Positions 24,125 to 50,959 are shown, counted from the stretch's first letter. The stretch: DNA of 64,000 bases from Luidia sarsii (GCA_949987565.1 OX465110.1:16594394-16658393); one strand, 5' to 3'. Program-made: numbers and translations. The notes: generated by a model from the sequence alone, not told the origin.

Positions 24125-24870
24125 TTCATCACCTTCATCACCATCACCACCACAACCACCATCCTCTTCGTCACCATCATCACCACCAACATTACCACCA
24201 TCAGCATCACCTTCCATCACTACCATCATCTTCATCCCCACCATCACCATCATCACCACCAACTTCACTATCACCTTCATCACCACCATCACCACCATCA
24301 CCTACCTCACTACCATCTCCACCATCACTACCATCACCACCACCAACTTCATCACCACCATCACCTACATCACTACCATCACCACCATCACCACCAACTT
24401 CATCACCACCATCACCTACATCACCACCAACTTCATCACCACCATCACCTACATCACCACCAGCTCCATCACCACCATCACCATCACCACCACCAACTTC
24501 ATCACCACCATCACCTACATCACTACCATCACCACCATCACCACCAACTTCATCACCACCATCACCTACATCACCACCAACTTCATCACCACCATCACCT
24601 ACATCACCACCACCAACTTCATCACCACCATCACCTACATCACCACCAGCTCCATCACCACCATCACCATCACCACCACCAACTTCATCACCACCATCAC
24701 CTACATCACCACCAGCTTCATCACCACCATCACCATCACCACCACCAACTTCATCACCACCATCACCTACATCACCCTCACCACCACCACCTACATCGCC
24801 ACCACCCCCACCTTCATCACCACCATCACCTTCCCCGGCAGCATCACCACCAGCTTCACCACCACCAACT
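24125..24870. repeat. CATCAC-type satellite, about 750 bp
   Basis: A triplet-based array of ATC, ACC and CAC with a recurring longer unit, seen as AACTTCATCACCACCATC followed by ACCTACATC or ACTACCATC, at roughly 27-33-base spacing. It leaves long frames open on both strands (His-, Thr/Ile- or Gly/Asp-rich), but no splice sites or flanking coding sequence support a protein. Confidence 0.92.
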
Positions 24871-27165
24871 GCAATTTCTGTTAATACAAGCATTGATGCA
24901 TCATGATGGTCATCCGATCCAGTCAATATTTCTAATAATACATTTGCATACATATAGATGCATAAGCACACTGCACATATGATTACATGTAAACATGTAC
25001 GTGTACATGTACATAAAACCTGAGGAGACTTCAAGCTCTTTATGGTGGCACTGTGTACATTACAGATAATCTCTTAGTGTTTGTGGTTCCTCTATGGGTC
25101 CTACTGCTATCATCAGCCTTTATACACACCCACACAAGATTATTTGAGCACAGTACTACCACACAGTTCCTGACCTATCAAACCAACTACCGGTAAAGCA
25201 AAAAGCATTTGTAGATTTATTCCACAATCCAGGAATGAGTAACTGTGCTGTTCTCGCCCAAACAGTTCAATTTCCTCTGTTCCACTTCCTGTCACACTCA
25301 TCCATGTACTCTCCAAATAAAGAGACTGACTAGGTGTTTTTTCTCTTAAAAACCCCTTACCAATGAACACATTTTTTGTATTAAAGTAATTTAAACCGGC
25401 TAAGTAAATATCTCCCAATACACATCCCAGCCGTGCAAATAATGAAGCAATTAACCACTCATGCTTTGGAAGCTCCACATTTTTCCTTTATTTGTGGCCA
25501 TCGGTACCTCGTACGATCTCAACGTATACAATACACTTCACAGAAAAATAATGTACTGGAATGCTAGACAGAGTGCAGCTGAGCAGCTATGATTCATTTC
25601 CATCGGTTGGGTTGTTAGTCACTGGGCCACCTCTGGTAGGTGCCATATGCTAAATGCCACAGAAGCACAAATCTACATCCAATGTCAAACAGAGCACCTC
25701 CATTGTCCTTATTCGTATGAACCCCGGAACCCCATCGATTATCCAATCCGGCAATCACTCCTCAAACATTGGTCCACTGGCTCAATGATAAGAAATCCCT
25801 CGCCTGACCTTTGTACCGTAAACTAAGAGGAGCACAATGCCTTCATGTGTAAATGACTCGACCCATTATCAGGACCACACACAATCCTTATCAGGGCTTG
25901 GGTGGTAAGGGCTCAGAGAAGATCTTTGCATAAATGGTCGCGCTAATGATATCATTTTTAACTTGGGGGAAATCATTCCCATGTGTAGGTCTATGCGTAT
26001 TGATACATCTGGCTACACTGGCAATTTTGCTTCCACTCTCAGTATAGTTTTCCAGAAAGGTCCCAATAGTGTAGCAGACTAGCAGAGATACATGTACATT
26101 GAGTGGGACACCGATTCCCCCATATGAACCCGATGTTGCAATGTCTAATGCACCCCCCCCAAAACCCCCCCCCCCAAAAAAAACCAAGCAACTGTTGCCT
26201 ACAGGCTCCATTATAGCACTTCCATTCGGCTATTGCAGTAATTGCACCCTGCTTTATAACAATGGTAACAAATTGTAGGCCACTGGAACAAAACCGACAA
26301 AGCTTGATGACAGACAGAGGCCTCATATCCCAAACAGACAATACACTAATATCCAATACAATTTTTTTTTAAATTTAAACCAACCTATGATTAATCCTAA
26401 AAATTAACATTTTATTGTGTAAGTTTATCACAAGTTTTTTTTTTTCTGAATAAATATTCAGGTTATTTCACAATCTCCCGTCCTTTCCCAATCTTTCATT
26501 GATAATATTTTACTGACCATCTTGCAATAAAAACATCCTCCGTGGTTGGTGGAACCATTTATAGTACTTTTTTTTCCAATAAATATATACATTATTTAAT
26601 TTTATATTTGCATGAGAATGTACATGTTACTGTCAGAAACCTGTGGTCATCTTTGTTTTGGGGATAATTCTAGAGTTGCTGTTTGGATCAGAAAATATTT
26701 TTGGTTGTTACCTTCAGATAAACAAAATCCAGAAGCCTAGTCAAGTCTTAGGAGTATACTTTGTATTGAGGTTTTTCAACAAAGAGTACACTGGGAATAT
26801 AAGGTTTATTGTTACAGGTGTTTCTCTTTCGAAGAAATTGCCTGAAAACATATTTCACAAATTTACATGGGTATACTGTTATACTAGATGCCATTGATTC
26901 AATATTTACAATGTCCTTTGACCAACACAACCGATTACCAAGACACTTCTAAAGTACCACATGTATGCTATGTCCTAGTGTGGGAGCAGGGAGTCCATGG
27001 GTAATTGTTTCAGAGGATTGTTCATGTTGCTTCTTATGCCAACGTGAAAAGATGATATAAACCTTCGGACAACACTTTGATCCAGGATGTACGTTATGGA
27101 ACACTGCCCTGGGTATTTGACTAAATGACGTTGATTTAAGCACTACCCATGGAATGTGACTTGTT

Positions 27166-27171
27166 TTTATT
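27166..27171 (-). terminator. Candidate polyadenylation signal of the V-ATPase d gene
   Basis: TTTATT on the plus strand, which is AATAAA on the minus strand, lies about 310 bases beyond the stop codon of the minus-strand gene. Other hexamers further down (for example near 26805) cannot be ruled out. Confidence 0.35.
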
Positions 27172-27479
27172 TCACTGATATATACTGCAACACCAATACC
27201 TTTTTTTTGAAATAAAATATATTGAATGTCCCATACTTGAGGGAAATAATTATATTACTTTCAGATACATGATAAAATAATACATAAAATAGGTTTCCAA
27301 TGTCTGAACCAATTTCAAATCTTGATGTTTGACCAAAGACATCACATCAGTGTGGCCTATGCAATAAGGGGTACCTCTGTCTGGTTCCCAGTTGCTCCAC
27401 ACAATGCAGACTGTGAGATGGGCTGCGGAAACCCGACTAAAAAACACCCCCAAGAGGTGGCGGTGACCGGAATGCTCCA

Positions 27480-28881
27480 TTACAAGATGGGGATGTAGTT
27501 GTCAATCTTATTGCGTTGCCTCTGCGCCACGCACTCGGCGATCCAGACGATGTTCCGACACTCCTGCTCCTTGAGTTTGACGTACGAGTAGAAGACCCCA
27601 TAGTGAAACTGCTGCATGAACCCGTTCACGTTCAACTTCACCTGATTCAAAGGATGTGTAAAGGCAGCTGCTTTAGACTAACTGATGAAATATCCCATCT
27701 TGTGGATAGCAATTTTAGACTAACCAGTTGGAAAGAGCGTATGAGCTTTCAGATGCATCTGATGAAGTAATTATGCCTATGAAACCTTATGTTCTCTTTC
27801 CAACTGGTTACTGTTAGTCTTTTACTAGTTTCAGTGCTGTCCAAAATGATTCAAAAGAAACATTTAGGAGCTGGTAGTAACCACAACAGTCAATCTTGAT
27901 CAATGCACAGATCCATTCAGGTCTGCTCACCCTAGCAATGGCACGTGCTATCACCATATGACCCCTCGGCTTGCTGGAGAAGTCACGTCTGTCCGGAAAA
28001 ACATCATCACTGTACAAGCACTATTCATGTGCTTGAAACTCGGTCATTACACTACGTACCTCATGTTCGAAAAACTTGTCCTCTAGGGTTTTGTCCCCAG
28101 GATTGGTTCCCGACCCGTCAAAGAGTTGCTTGTACTCCTAGTGAGGGTAAGACAGCATCATTGCATTATTTGAACTTCCTCAATAGAGACTCTACGTCAC
28201 AATGACGTGGACTATGGGAAGGAAAGGCCTGGTTAAGCTACTAAAACACTGGAGCATTTCTCATCAAAAAGGCGCAACAAGATAAAGAAGCGAGTGGATC
28301 ACCATAGTCTTAACATGACCATTAAAAGCACGTCGTTGTGAAAGAAAAGTACATCATCTGGAAGTGGATAAGGAGACGCATGACAGCGTGGGGTTTACAC
28401 TTCCTCTGTCTGATACTTACAGCATAACTGTCGGCTACGGCGCGCACTTGATCGTAGTCGTCGCATTTGGCCAATGCAGCCAGACCGTCCGGGTGCAGCT
28501 GACCACATCGTGGGTACAGCTTGAAACGATCCTCCTTGGAGAGTTCCGTGCCAAAGGAGTTGATGGTGATGATGAACGCCCGCCTGTCAGCTTCAAACTT
28601 GAGAAAAGCCAAACCAAAAAAAAAAAAAAAGATTAGTGAAATGTTGAAGCGGGACAATTCTGTCCAAAAATGACTGCACTCACTCCATTTTATAGAGGAG
28701 GTTTGCTGTGATACTATGGAAGTCATTTCGTTTGAGAAATTGAGATGAAGCGAGACTCCGAAAAGAGCTGGCAGCTCAATGTAAGTACTCTGTCTGTCGT
28801 CAGGAGACTGCTTTAAATGCAACATTATATCTATCTAATTTGCCTTGCCTATGAGACTGCTGCTGTTGCTGCTGTCTCGGG

Positions 28882-28916
<35 letters not shown>

Positions 28917-31581
28917 GGCCTGACGGATCCGTTACCAGGGCCCGCCGCGAGGTCGGCAACTCACCCTAGATGCTAGGGACCATAGGGATGTGGACAGAGG
29001 CAAACTCTTACCCCTAGAATTTCGCACATGACGTCGGCGGTGGCCCCGCCCAAGTCCTCGCAGAAATTGTAGAAGGCCTCCAGGTACGCCTTGTACAGCG
29101 TGTTGCGGATGATCTCAATGTTCATCTCGTCCAGGTCCTGCTCAGAGATGCACTCCTGGAAGAAAGGGGCTGCGCGGATGGCAAGGACAACAAAGGGCAA
29201 CACTCCCCAGTCAGTACCCGAGAACAGGAACTGCAGCCTATGCGCTGCATTCATGATCATCTTTTTGAGAAGAACATACAGACATACAGGTATGCCGCTC
29301 TATGTTACGTTTGTTACGACCAAGATTTGACTTTCAAACTAAGTAAAGGTTCGCTAATCTGATTGACTAATGGAGTTGGTTGACATTTGTGTGTACTGTA
29401 TATGAGCTGCTATCTGCTTATTAACCCTACCCTACTCCCTGCCCTGCCCTGTGATCTCACCCTACTAAATTTCCTCTTTGTCCATTGTTTGTCACTTTCT
29501 ACCTCCTTCCTTCTTGTATCTGTTTTGTCCTGGTCACTCTGCCTTTAAGAAAGGTCCTGCTAGGATCGAAACATCAGGCCCACTAAATTCTAGTGCATTC
29601 TAATCAATAACGGGCTGGAATCCTCTCTACCTGGGCCGCGTCTTGGCCAGTGCAGTGAATATTTACCAAGTGGAGTGTCCACGATGATGGCATTGTATAG
29701 ATCGGCAGGCGTGGTGGCCACATTCACCGCTTCCATCTGCTCAAAGCTGCCTAGCGGATGGCACTTGGGAATGAGCTCCGAGATGGACCGCTGATGCAGG
29801 GTACCGGTGATCAGCAGGATGATGTTGTCTATCATGTAGCTGTAACTACAGCCGTGAAAGTGCAGACAAATCTAAGTTTGACCTGAACCATTATTTTTGG
29901 GGTCCAACATGCCACCAGACTTGAATTTCAACTAGCCCGCTAATTTTGTCCAAGTGGACCTGATTTTGCTGTGGGTCATACCAAGCAAAAATTACATCAC
30001 CGAGCGATGAAAACAGTCTTCGTTTAGATTCACAGTGGCTCCCATTCAGTGTTGTTCTTCAGTTTTGGACCACTCACAGGCAAAAACCATTAAGTGGATG
30101 AAGATTGCAATACCAAAAGAAGTGGAGTTAGGACTACCTGTGTTATCTTTTTCTTTCCCTAAACAAGTTAGCTTGGCAATTTGGGAATGGCCAATTTTCA
30201 ACCATCCTTTGGCCACCATTTGCCAACCCATGTTTAATTTGAGTTAAATGTTATTTTTTTTTTATTCTTTCTTTCACGTGACATGTACATATGTAGTGTA
30301 CATTGACCTCTTGTCCTGGCTCCTCAGACATTACGTACGTGATGAAGTCCAGGAACTTGGAGAGTGGCTCCACTGCATGGTTCCTCAGATGCTGGAACTC
30401 CACCACCAGCTTCTCTTTGAGTCTGTCATCCATGACGGACACCGTGAGTGGGGACGGCTCATTCTGGAGAAAGCCGCCGTAGTCTGTGCTTTGCAAGTGC
30501 AACTTCAGATCTGGCATTTGAAAGTGAACGGAAGGGAGAACACATCAATATTATCATTAAAAACCAGGCATTTCTCATCCAAACAATTGCAAGAGCAATT
30601 CAGATTCTGAAAAAAAAATGTCAAGGGCCTAACATTTCAACCCTTGCAGGCTTTCTCAAAAGGCTAGAGTGTAATAAAGTGTAGACATATCTAAATTCCA
30701 CTATTAAAAAGTAGTATTTATTATTATTAAGTAAGTAGTACTACTACTAGTACTAGTACTAGTAGTAGTAGTACTACTACTACTACTACTACTACTAGTA
30801 CTAGTACTAGTAGTATGAGTAGTAGTTCACATGAAAGTAGTTTTGCATATTTCTGTACCCCTGTGGCTGTAGGCTGAGCTGTATACATGTAATGTAGTTA
30901 AGTACTTTCAGTTTCAACATTTAGTGGCCCACTAAATTTTGAGATTTGCATTTTGGTAATTTTAGTCAGTGAGCAGTTTGCAACATTTTTGCATGTTACT
31001 TTCAGTTTCACTCATTGACTCCATGTAATTCAGATCGAGAGTTAGTCCTTGCACATATGTATCATCAGGATTGACAGGAATAATACTACTTTTTTACTAG
31101 TAGTAGTTAGTACTTAAATTTAAGTTGAGTCTCACGGGTTTTTTGTTAGGAAAATTATTAATATCCTTTCTAAATTCTAGTAATAAATAAACTGTACTGG
31201 TGCAGGTCTTCATTCTTCGAATTTGCTGACTGAATTTCAAACTTTCAATATGTCACGATCGAAAGGTCAAATCAAGTTGAAAATGAGACACATTTTGGTA
31301 AGAGACATATGCCAACAACAAGGGAAAATCGGAATACAATTTGCTTTTATTTATCGAGTTCAAGATGGGCTTGATTAATTTATATCAATCATTATTGTGG
31401 CAGGACCTCTAAACTTCGGTGTCCGTAAACTGGGCAACTACAGATTGCGGGACCCACCTTCTAAAATTTCGCACTGGACGAGATTAAGATAGTCGGGCTG
31501 CTTCAGAATTCCTCCTTTGAATCCCCTGACGAGACCTTCCAGGTACCCGTCGTTCATGTTGAAAGTCATTTCGGTCATCAT
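27480..31581 (-). CDS. ATP6V0D1: V-type proton ATPase V0 subunit d
   Basis: Subunit d caps the membrane c-ring of the V-ATPase and couples it to the central stalk. Coding exons in gene order: 31458-31581, 30339-30510, 29667-29845, 29012-29169, 28421-28597, 28060-28137 and 27480-27641. All join in phase to 349 residues (human 351). Recognisable blocks are [11 protein letters not shown] near the N-terminus, [88 protein letters not shown], and the C-terminal [14 protein letters not shown] ending in KIDNYIPIL. The exon 2-3 junction uses donor gtacgt and acceptor gtag, restoring ITYSYM. Start chosen at MMTEMTF, as in invertebrate orthologues; a further in-frame Met lies at 31683. No break or missing exon was seen. 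Confidence 0.96.
27717..27820. repeat. Hairpin in last intron of the V-ATPase d gene
   Basis: TAACCAGTTGGAAAGAG (27721-27737) pairs exactly with 27794-27810, and AGAC/GTCT outside extends it after a small bulge. It lies about 80 bases from the last coding exon. The loop is about 56 bases. Confidence 0.75.
28881..28917. repeat. (GTT)n microsatellite in V-ATPase d intron 4
   Basis: About 12 uninterrupted GTT triplets, preceded by CTG/TTG triplets, between coding exons 4 and 5 of the minus-strand gene. Confidence 0.95.
29541..29579 (+). repeat. Hammerhead-like dispersed repeat, copy in V-ATPase d intron 3
   Basis: A GCCT...GGTCC-TGCTA-GGATC...GAAAC...AGGC layout as at 8078-8118, with ATC in place of GTC and TTAAGAA in place of TTGAGAA. 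The preceding 100 bases share the pyrimidine-rich body (CTTTGTCC, GTATCTGTTTTGTCC) with the copy at about 7990-8075. Confidence 0.6.
30690..30830. repeat. Self-complementary TAG/TAC/ACT triplet tract
   Basis: Runs of TAGTACTAG, ACTACTACT and TAGTAGTAG in V-ATPase d intron 1. The tract is internally palindromic and can form hairpins. A shorter relative sits at 33060-33092 in AHCY intron 1. Confidence 0.85.
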
Positions 31582-32188
31582 TTTGAAACTGCAAATCTTC
31601 TGCCACCGTTTTCTCAGCGAACTGGATTGATGCAGACCAGAGTAGATTTCGCCACACACAGCGCTCGGCAAATTAAAATACACACTGTTCAGCGATAATG
31701 AACGATATTTTAGTCATATGACTCGGTTTTTTTTTTAGTCAGTGGCGGATATGATGTAAGGTCTTTTTTGACTGGTTAGTTCTGTGCATAACCATCCCAG
31801 CCTTCCAATCAGCAACGAGGAGAGAGTTTGCCTATCAGGATACGGTGTACCATACAAGAAGACATTGCATACTGTGATTTGACTGATCCTTTTCAAATAC
31901 CTTTCCAGTTTATCTCACATGAAAGGAAATGTATTTATATATATGAAATAGCAAACATTATGGTATTTTTCAAACAGGTCGTCCTTCCTATTGGGAATCC
32001 TTCAGATTTGTGGAATATGTAAATGAGAAGCCGGTACTTCGACCAATAGAAAGAGACGTCAGTGACGTTATGCTAATAAGCTCCCTGGTATATATTTTGC
32101 GTGATTCTACTTTAATGCCTCTTTTACAGCAAGGCACCAGTGGACGTGGTTGTGTAAGCGGGTAATAACATCACATTTCATCATCAAA
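31582..32188. promoter_or_regulatory. Shared divergent promoter region of V-ATPase d and AHCY
   Basis: Only 607 bases separate the two start codons, which point away from each other. On the AHCY side, a CCAAT box (GACCAATAG, 32041) and a doubled CRE-like site GACGTCAGTGACGTTA (32055-32070) are followed by a TATA-like TATATATTTT at about 32089-32098. That places a start near 32120, some 70 bases before the AHCY ATG. No obvious TATA faces the V-ATPase gene. Promoter function is inferred from motifs and layout. Confidence 0.6.
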
Positions 32189-46516
<14,328 letters not shown>

Positions 46517-47294
46517 ATAGACGGCCAGCAGCCGCTGCAGCCAATTTGTTCAGACTTGAACGGAGTCTAGGGACGAAGCACATTGGAGGGATGTTAACAA
46601 ACAAACAAACCCGGGAAAAAGACAACATGATTAACGTTGGCTTTTTTTTAGAGGATAGTTAAATCAGCATTCACCATGACATGTTGCTGTCTGCACCTGC
46701 AACGCTTAGATTAAAACACCTGGCCGTTGCATACGAATCAACCCATGTTGACCACATACAAGTCTAGTGACCCATGCTGATGACAAAGAGCGCCCTCTAC
46801 TGTTTAAGAATGGTTGAATCCAACCCTATTATTAAACTTGCTCAGTCCCTCTTCATTAATTTTTTTGGGTTTGAACAATTTGGTCCTGCACTGGTAGACA
46901 AATGGTGGAGGGTTGATGCGTTATTCAAGTTTAAGTCTACCAAAACAAATAACAGGCTGATAACATACTCACCAGTAGTACTTTAAGTACCATGGCAACA
47001 AAAAGCTTATATACCTTGAAAGTTTAAAAAAAAAGTGAATTAAATTCAGCGAATGTGTTCGTGAAACCAACAACCTTATTCATTTTCTCTCCCCTTTTTT
47101 TTGTAGAAAATGTATATCTGGGGTATTCACGTTTTGGTGTTCATGCGTATAACGATTGAAAATCAGTGTCTTTGGGTGAATTTTGTGTCCTTAATTTGCT
47201 GGCTGTTTGTCAGACATGATTTTTTTGATTTTTGATTTTTGATTTGTGTTTGTTGGCTAAATTTGGAATTAAGGGGAAACTTTTCAGGTCACAC

Positions 47295-47300
47295 AATAAA
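47295..47300 (+). terminator. Likely AHCY polyadenylation signal
   Basis: AATAAA lies about 780 bases after the AHCY stop, followed within 40 bases by GT-rich sequence (GAGTGGTCTGGTC, then GTTTCTGTTTTTGTCTG). This fits a canonical 3' end. Confidence 0.6.
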
Positions 47301-48103
47301 CGAGGGCTCGTTTCTGGAGAAAAAAAATTGCCGAGTGGTCTGGTCATTTAGTTTCTGTTTTTGTCTGTTTCAAGCACACACACAAATATAGAGACAAAAA
47401 TAACTACCGCCCCTTGTATTTTCAGTGTGTTTTTGTTTACAGTCCTGGTCAAGATAACGCAAGAATGTTTCCAGAGCCGGAACTCCTAGCTAGAATTCCC
47501 CAGTGGGGAAAGATATGCCACTATTATACTATGGGGCACTCTGATGAAATAGGGTCAAGCAAACTGATTTAGCCCTCGGTCCAATTAATCGTGAACCCTA
47601 CCCACTATCACGAGGGCATATTTGCATTTGTTCCAAGAATAAAATAATCTTATGGGAGGAAAAAAAGCCAAGTTTATTTATACAACTACCGTTGACCCCA
47701 TGAGGGCTGAACCTAAAGATTGAATGAAGTGCCTTTACAAAAACAACAAACAAGGAATGATAATCACGACGCTCGACGAAGTTCAACCACACTTAATCGG
47801 CCGGTCTGTGGTCCAGTTGGAGTGAGGTTGACGGACTTTCGGCCGGATTATTTTGGGGTCCTGTGGGTTTTCGTTATCGAATCTCGGAATCGCGGGTTCA
47901 GGGGCCGGGGGCGTGTCGTGCTCGAGGGCCGTTCTACCGACCGTGCGATCGTGCTCGACAGCCCCCCCGCACTCTGTGCGCCCCGAAGCACGCTGCTTGT
48001 CGGACTCGATCGACCCCGGCCCCGTGTATAACTTACCTGAAACATCAAGGAAGGGAAGGGGAATGGAGAGCCCACTGTGTACAATTGAAATGGAAACAAC
48101 TTC

Positions 48104-48195
48104 GCCTTTGAGAAAGGTCCTGCTAGGATCGAAACGTGAGGCCCAACAACTTTTGAGATTTATGTATTACAGGTCATTTTAGCAGTTTGCAATAG
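48104..48195 (+). repeat. Hammerhead-like dispersed repeat, copy at 48.1 kb
   Basis: GCCT, TTGAGAA, GGTCC-TGCTA-GGATC and GAAAC are as in the 8078 copy. The cleavage triplet reads GTG rather than GTC, which would abolish normal hammerhead cleavage. The tail GTCATTTTAGCAGTTTGCAA matches the body of other family copies. Confidence 0.6.
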
Positions 48196-48962
48196 TTTTT
48201 GTATTAACGAAATGGAAACGGGAAATCCCGTAACATTTTATTCACGAGCGCAGACAGCCTCTTACGTTCCTTCTCAAACATTATGTGACAGTCTTACTTT
48301 GTTTTTTTTTATTTCCTAGCTGTGTCCTTGGCAAAATGTTTATGCTTTGTGTATTGCCCCCCCCCCTTCGCGAACAAAAAGATGTCCGAAGATTTTATTT
48401 GAGCATGAATGTAATGGAAATGAACTTGCAGGTAAATACGGTATTCCTCCGGTCTTGTGGTGGTGTCTCATGTCTGCATGGATGGGACCAGCATGCTGGA
48501 TCTACCTGAAGATAGTTAGTCCCTTCCTAAGACAAATTCACCCATTCCTCGTAGATGTGTGCTCTTTTCCGTCGCCTAGCAGACTTAGGTGACCCCAAAT
48601 AATAGCAAAAGTTCGCCAGCCGGCTCTGAAAAAAGTTTGCTCACTCGAAAATCTCTACTGAAGTTAACCATGCGTTATAGAACTTTTCCTCCGGCGACCG
48701 GCTGTGATAAATACACACATGCCCTTTGATGGCAAGGCGCAGATAGCTGCCACTGTCAAACTAAGCCACATCCAAAAATAACCCGAGCCCCCCAAAAAAT
48801 GACCTCTGGGCAATATTTATCACCTGTGTAATTAAAACAGAAAGGTCATGAGATTTCCCGCACTTTACGGAAAGAAAATGCTAAACCTCGCCCCTTTTTT
48901 GCCGATCTTGCTAATTTAAAAGTACTTTATAGCCAGAAAGATTATGGTACAGTATTATCTTT

Positions 48963-49210
48963 GGCCGTTTTCGAAATGATGGCTTGGGCTCGGGCTCAGA
49001 CTTCGTCTCGTTCTGACCAAACCTGAAAATCCAGGTTGTGGTTTGTTTCCGAATTTGAAGGTTTGTTGGCTTGATATACATGTAGGTACAGGGTATTCAC
49101 CAAGAAACTGGGGCCAAAAGCTTGTTTTTAGATGCCTGCGATAGTATACGAGTAAGATATATATGACCGAAGCCTAAGCCCAAGCCTAAGCCTTTCTTTC
49201 GAAAACGGCC
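48963..49210. mobile_element. MITE, GGCCnTTTTCnAAA family, copy 2
   Basis: 248 bases, ends GGCCGTTTTCGAAA and TTTCGAAAACGGCC. Subterminal GGCTTGGGCTCGGGCTC is mirrored by GAAGCCTAAGCCCAAGCC, like the arrangement in copy 1 at 38630-38875. Confidence 0.85.
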
Positions 49211-50620
49211 ATAGTCTTCATCTTCTGTTCTCCGCTTCTGCAGTGCTGCTCTTCACCTCTCGCTCCAAAGGTAGTCTGGGTTTTCAATCGACCTCATCGA
49301 GCCACAGTCTGTCATTCACCTATACGCTTTACGCGTGCCATACTGTACTACCGAATGAACAACCACGACCTACAGCACTTATTTTGTGCATCATACACAA
49401 TTAATTAGCACAGTCCAAAATGTAAAACATGGCATTCTCTGTTGAAATACACGATGTACAAAATGACGGATACGCTGTATTATGTTTTCACGGTCAAAGT
49501 TAACTAACTAACCCATGCACTAACCATGCAGCGAACTTGATACTCGCCCAAGTATTGGGAACTCTGCTGGCGCTTTCGGCATGCGTTAAGCTAACTTGGC
49601 GTCGTCCGCAAAGATGATTTCCAGAATTAACATCTTTTAGGCCTATTAGTGCTATTCAATTCAAAGAGTGTCGTTCACAGAGAGGCTGTTGCTGAAATGT
49701 TTTGATGCATACGAATGATGGTGTTTGCTGTTAGGAGACCAGCTGCTTGTGGGAGAGAGGGGGGGGGGGGCGGGAGGCTTAACGACGGGCTTGTTAGTCG
49801 GTCGGTTGGTAGCTTGATCAGTCGCTTGGTTGGTTAGTGATCGGTTGGTTGGTGGGTTGACTGGTTCAAACAAGGACGTGATTATTACAGCTTCGAATAC
49901 AAAATATAAAACTTACACCACCGAAACAAATAATGTGTTTGCATGGGCGGGATTTCGGTACAGAAACGTCCTTTGTATAAACTGCTTCTCAGACCTCGAT
50001 CCAGACGGAGGCCAATGAACTATTCAATTGTCAACTCAGGTCTGATAAAGATCATTATTTTTACCCATCCAGGTGGACGCACTTCTGTCGATATTCAGAA
50101 ATTAAAATATGTGAATATATTTAGCCATCGACTGAACTTTTCTTTCTCAATGTATACTGTTCCACAATATTTATAGCTACACGTAACCCCCGTCCCAAAC
50201 ACGTCAGCCACCTGTGACATCTACCGGGTAATTGCAGTGGTCGCTGTTTGTTCATTGATAACACTAGTATTTGAAGTGTTTGCATTTGTTGAATTGACTT
50301 ACAAATTTAGCAGCCAATCAGAGGGGAATGCAGTTTTTACCATTTTTTTTAAAGAAAGTTTTGATAGGAGTAGGCGGGAGTATTTTGGAAGGATATATAA
50401 AGGCAGGTAGTTTGGTGAGTAAAGTATTCTCTTCTTTTCTCCCGATGCATGTGGTGAACTTCAAATATTGGGCTCAAATTGCTCCTCTTCTAAACCCGAA
50501 GTTATCTCCACAACTCCCTAGTCGGATCTACCGAGAAAATCACCATAGCCTGCACGTACGGTCGAGGTAGGATGAATTCATAAGACTTAAGGCTTTGCAC
50601 GGTGGGTTAATCAATAATTA

Positions 50621-50959
50621 TAGGAAGGTTTGCGGTGACACCATGTATAAAGTCTCTTAAAGGAAGAGGTGTGGTTCTGAAAAGAACCTGGGTGGTAACT
50701 CGACGTTTCGACCAGTGTGCTCTGGTCGCTATCAGGAGAATGCCTTGGACTCGGTGGTGGAACTGCTTATATTTCCAGCCTTCCCGCCTCAGCGACCACC
50801 GGTCTATAAGCCGTTCCACAACCGAGTCCTAGGCATTCTCCTGATGACAACCAGAGCACACTGGTCGAAACGTCCACTGAGTTACCACCCAGGTTCTTTT
50901 CAGAACCACACCTCTTCCTTTAAGAGACTTTATACATGATGTCACCGCAAACCTTCCTA
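50621..50959. mobile_element. Long foldback with a hammerhead-like core in each arm
   Basis: A 339-base near-perfect palindrome from TAGGAAGGTTTGCGG to CCGCAAACCTTCCTA with a central loop of about 35 bases (about 50772-50806). Plus strand 50841-50874 reads CTGATGA, a stem (ACCAG/CTGGT) with hexanucleotide loop, then GAAAC and GTC: the full set of hammerhead core elements. The other arm shows the same on the minus strand at 50735-50702, with CTGATAG in place of CTGATGA. No open frame. Stem I is not obvious next to the core, so self-cleavage is uncertain. Related ends without the core occur at four other places in the window. Confidence 0.8.

Larger units (their letters stand above)
22100..27160. 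other. RBM39-V-ATPase spacer, no gene recognised
   Basis: No frame here resembles a known protein once low-complexity tracts are set aside. It contains a 20-bp perfect hairpin (23115-23164), the CATCAC satellite (24125-24870), homopolymer C and A runs near 26150-26180, and several short A/T-rich stretches. The V-ATPase 3' UTR, on the minus strand, may extend into its right end. Confidence 0.55.

Noticed and set aside
24003..25034. His-rich, Thr/Ile-rich and Gly/Asp-rich open frames near 24-25 kb
   Set aside because: They are explained by the CATCAC satellite; the frame edges have no splice sites, homologous sequence or codon bias.
28881..28917. GTT run as part of a coding exon
   Set aside because: It lies in the intron between V-ATPase d coding exons 4 and 5, whose junction is in phase without it.
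47800..48030. CpG-rich block as the SC5D copy B promoter or a separate gene start
   Set aside because: It lies 3.7 kb from exon 1. Possible splice sites exist on both strands but none forms a convincing pair, so it was left only as a note in the spacer entry.
50392..50402. TATATAAAGG as the SC5D copy B core promoter
   Set aside because: The motif is good, but I found no supporting 5' exon leading to the acceptor before 51697, so I do not assign it.
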